Made by a program: the position numbers and the translations under genes. Source: a virus. Taken from it: a DNA stretch of 31,989 nt. The stretch is taken from positions 1 through 31,989 of the IMG/VR virus record IMGVR_UViG_3300022074_000213, one strand, 5' to 3'. The notes under the pieces were generated by a model that made no database searches, was not told the DNA's origin, and worked only from the letters and a program-made list of their open reading frames with translations. The first letter of the stretch is position 1. Each line of letters opens with the position of its first letter. This document shows positions 29,316 through 31,989 of the stretch, in pieces.

Positions 29316-31930
29316 TAGTTATACCTCACTTTTGCCGCAAGAGCCGAAAGCGCAGGCGTTATATCGTCTGCCGTTGACTCCAACTGTATCTTAAATCGAA
29401 ACGCTCGTCCACTAAAGTCACCTGATTTGAAACGCTTGTAGGCCGACCATGTGGGTGAGCTTGCGGGGTTATCATCTGTGGTTGAGACAAACTGTATCAC
29501 ATCATTATCAGAAAATGACGAACCTCCTGTGAGGTCATCAAACAAACCCGCCAAATCATCAAAGTTGCCTGTAAGGGTATCAAACGTATCAGTAGCGGCA
29601 TCGTTAATTCTTACAACCGTCATTTCCATATTTACCCGTGCAACCCTGACTGCGCCTGTATCTATGTACGCAGAAAAATCATATGTGGCTGTGCTTGGCT
29701 GAGATGAGGGGTCTGTTATCCGCAACCTGTTACTCACAACACTACAGCCTGTCTTTGAGCCACTAAAAGCCGTGCTTTCTGTTTGAGTTTGAGTATTAGT
29801 AAAAACATCAAGGTCTGCCGCCCTAATGACCACGCTTGTTGCGTTTTGTGATTGGTTGCCTGATTTATCATATGCCTTGATAAGATATGTGCCTGACCTT
29901 GGGGGAACGGTAACACTGTTGGCTGGCCGCGCGACCTTATTGACCGCCGTTGTCGCATTGGCGAATGTTGCCCCGCTCTCTGCCTGTGCGTGGCGTATCC
30001 TATAAAATGACAAATCAAGATCACCAACAGGAACCCACTCAAGATGTATGCCCGCTGATGACACATTAAAGCTAAAGTTAGTTACATCCTCTGGCGGGTC
30101 TGCAAGCCCCTCCACAGTTACGTTGCTTCTGGTAACAAAATCACCCTTGAGGCCAAAAGTATTGATAGCCCTCGCTCTTATGTCATACTGACTATCTTGG
30201 ACATCCAGTATTTCAAACTCCCCCAAGTCACCTGTGCCAGCACTGATGAAGTTTGAATCAGCCGATTTCTTGAATTGCACCTCTACGTTATCAACACGCT
30301 CTGGGGCATCCGCTGTGATAGTTGCCACAATCACATTGGTAAGATGCTCATTGATGACCCGCGCCTCACTGGATATAGCAAGGCCGATTGGCGGGATATC
30401 AAATGGATCAGCGAGGTTTGTATTGTTCGATTCAAAAGCCGCTTCTTCAGCTGTCCAATCATAAACGCTAGAGCTTATCTCCTGTAAGGTCATATTGACA
30501 ACAAAACCGTTTGTTTGATCTAGATTAAGTTGCCAGTTTTGTACCTCAAATTGTTTGTTTGTAAATCCAAGCCTAGAATTAGTTATTTGTATTATGTCTC
30601 CAATCTGAGCTTGCATGGCTTTGATTGAAAATGCGCCTTCCACAACAATTTGCTCTCTGTTTCGAAAAAGAGCTATCTTGGCTATCCTTTGTGCCATTGT
30701 CGATGTGTCAGTCATTCCCAAATCAAGGTCGATTGCTGATTCAATTCCACCGTCAGCATCTATAAATGTTTGTGATTTTATTTGAGGGAAATCAGATGGT
30801 TGGTGATTTGTTTCTGATCCTTTGAACGTACCCTTGACCACATTGTAATTATCACGCCGACTGTGCCTTGTGACAATAGTAAGTCCAGCAAGCAAATCGC
30901 TTTCACTAAAACTTAAAGCTGGGCTTACATAAGCGGCGGCTTTGACACGCCACTTGCCCTGTGCATACCAAAGCGTTCCTCCCATGCAACGCAATAGTTG
31001 GTCAAGGCCATCTTTTGGTTTGCTAGATGTTGTGAAGGTGCCATTGGTGGTGTATCTTTTTTGTGTGCCACCAGCCGCAAGACTGACATTTTCATCACAA
31101 ACATTTGCGGCGGCGATAAACTTTGTGTCATCAATCTCTGAGCTTTCCGCGCCTAGACCGTATGATGAGGTCAAGTAATCACGCAAACATAATGCGGAAT
31201 TACTAGAAAAAGCGGTTGAATTTGTGTTTGGATTGAAAACCTTTTTGCCACTTACCAAAGCTGTTATCTGTGGCTCTCCATTTGGATAAGCATCAGCATC
31301 AAACTCAAGCCTGACATAAATGTAACATACGCCTTGCAACCTATGATCCGAAGTCCATTTGCCATTTGATTCTGTAATAAGGTTTGCATTTGCTGATTGT
31401 GTATCTGTTCCAAGTGCAATCTCAATCCTTGCTTTGCTTACATACTTGGATGGGGCGGTCACATTGCCACTCCCATCTAGCGTGAGGGCTTCATCGTTAA
31501 AAAATATGGTATCCACAGACTGACATTCATGACCAGCAAGAGCTATTACGCTATGGAGGAATTTATTGTTGTCTGTGACTTCTTTGAATATAACCACCCC
31601 GCCCACACGGGTTTGGCCATAAATGATAGCATGGTCAGCAACAGGGCTTACTCCACTTACCGCATATCCAGCTTGTCCTGACAATTTCCCAAGGCCACCA
31701 ACGCTCGGTATTGATGGTTGAAGGGATTTTTGCACAAATGCCATCGCAACATTTATAGCAAGATGTGTAAGAACAAGGCTTGTTGTGATAACACTGACCG
31801 TGCCAGCAACCGCCGCCGCTGTGCCAACAGAAGCCGCAGTAGCAACCGCTATACTTACAGGGTCAGCCTGTACAGGCGTGAACCATAAAAGTGATGAAAG
31901 AATTGTTGTTGATAACAGAAGCCGCTTCAT
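29315..31930 (-). CDS. Tail tip / host specificity protein (lambda J-like)
   Basis: 871 residues from the ATG at 31930; a GTG at 31939 is possible. Residues about 75-240 (AIIYGQTRVGGVVIFKEVTD, then HSVIALAGHECQSVDTIFFN) are the hub-like region of J-type proteins. Beta and fibronectin-III-like segments follow at about 530-715 (VEVQFKKSADSNFISAG; GIHLEWVPVGDLDLSFYRIR), then a distal C-terminal region. Unusually, it begins with a signal-peptide-like MKRLLLSTTILSSLLWFTPV with VQA before DP, and a long hydrophobic stretch after it. The start overlaps the upstream stop as ATGA. Confidence 0.85.
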   Translation of the reverse strand: MKRLLLSTTILSSLLWFTPVQADPVSIAVATAASVGTAAAVAGTVSVITTSLVLTHLAINVAMAFVQKSLQPSIPSVGGLGKLSGQAGYAVSGVSPVADHAIIYGQTRVGGVVIFKEVTDNNKFLHSVIALAGHECQSVDTIFFNDEALTLDGSGNVTAPSKYVSKARIEIALGTDTQSANANLITESNGKWTSDHRLQGVCYIYVRLEFDADAYPNGEPQITALVSGKKVFNPNTNSTAFSSNSALCLRDYLTSSYGLGAESSEIDDTKFIAAANVCDENVSLAAGGTQKRYTTNGTFTTSSKPKDGLDQLLRCMGGTLWYAQGKWRVKAAAYVSPALSFSESDLLAGLTIVTRHSRRDNYNVVKGTFKGSETNHQPSDFPQIKSQTFIDADGGIESAIDLDLGMTDTSTMAQRIAKIALFRNREQIVVEGAFSIKAMQAQIGDIIQITNSRLGFTNKQFEVQNWQLNLDQTNGFVVNMTLQEISSSVYDWTAEEAAFESNNTNLADPFDIPPIGLAISSEARVINEHLTNVIVATITADAPERVDNVEVQFKKSADSNFISAGTGDLGEFEILDVQDSQYDIRARAINTFGLKGDFVTRSNVTVEGLADPPEDVTNFSFNVSSAGIHLEWVPVGDLDLSFYRIRHAQAESGATFANATTAVNKVARPANSVTVPPRSGTYLIKAYDKSGNQSQNATSVVIRAADLDVFTNTQTQTESTAFSGSKTGCSVVSNRLRITDPSSQPSTATYDFSAYIDTGAVRVARVNMEMTVVRINDAATDTFDTLTGNFDDLAGLFDDLTGGSSFSDNDVIQFVSTTDDNPASSPTWSAYKRFKSGDFSGRAFRFKIQLESTADDITPALSALAAKVRYN

Positions 31931-31989
31931 ACCAGCCACGCCTTGCTTTCAGCAGAAACCCTTTGAAATATTAGCCCGTTGTCTCCGAC
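31927..31989 (-). CDS. C-terminus of the gene upstream of J (partial)
   Basis: Only the last 20 residues are inside the window, VGDNGLIFQRVSAESKAWLV, with the stop TGA overlapping the J start as ATGA. In related phages and gene transfer agents the gene before J is often a small NlpC/P60-type or DUF6950 tail-tip peptidase; the remnant is too short to confirm this. Confidence 0.55.
   Translation of the reverse strand, partial: VGDNGLIFQRVSAESKAWLV

Overview
The window is part of a tailed double-stranded DNA phage genome, most likely a siphovirus. Three things point to an alphaproteobacterial, probably marine, host: the tail assembly chaperones and the holin resemble families known from Rhodobacter gene transfer agents; the fibre, 2-oxoglutarate oxygenase and DUF1064 genes are of kinds common in marine phages; and base composition is moderate and even. 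No host genes, tRNA, rRNA, integrase, reverse transcriptase or CRISPR array were seen. Host and lifestyle are inferences.

Layout. (1) Positions 1-3273, minus strand: a T7-gp4-like primase-helicase (cut by the window edge), a helix-turn-helix replication protein, two small membrane proteins (one with an EF-hand loop) and a DUF1064 putative nuclease. (2) Positions 3274-3427: a divergent control region with a 13-bp direct repeat. (3) Positions 3428-5995, plus strand: a recombination module with a PD-(D/E)XK exonuclease, a DUF1071-type annealing protein, two unknowns and a protein whose C-terminus resembles an SSB tail. (4) Positions 5996-6423: a gene-free stretch with a hairpin, a strong terminator, A/T tracts and a long-range helix. 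(5) Positions 6424-12341, plus strand: about twenty tightly packed small genes, mostly unknown, with a winged-helix protein, an Xre-type repressor-like protein, a lipoprotein, a SleB-type endolysin, a 2-oxoglutarate oxygenase and an HNH-type protein. (6) Positions 12331-31989, minus strand, transcribed right to left: tail tip protein J, a glycine-rich fibre, a second 2-oxoglutarate oxygenase, a further fibre, three large paralogous fibres with S74 chaperone domains, head-tail connectors, major tail protein, tail chaperones, tape measure, then lysozyme, nuclease and holin.

How it fits together. The left and middle blocks look like early replication, recombination and host-takeover genes. The right block is the late structural and lysis operon. 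The two arms converge at 12331-12341 with overlapping stop codons. The order of the late arm is unusual, because tip protein and adhesins come before connectors and tape measure. More than a third of the window encodes adhesins.

Main points to follow up: an in-frame G GGA AAC slippery site placed exactly to fuse the two tail chaperones by -1 frameshifting, as in lambda G/GT; several translation starts where a GGAGGAT Shine-Dalgarno sits in a hairpin loop with the start codon in the 3' arm; a possible small RNA at 6018-6113 with an unpaired anti-Shine-Dalgarno stretch; and a nested hairpin over the ribosome-binding site of the winged-helix gene. All families were assigned by reading motifs, without database searches.
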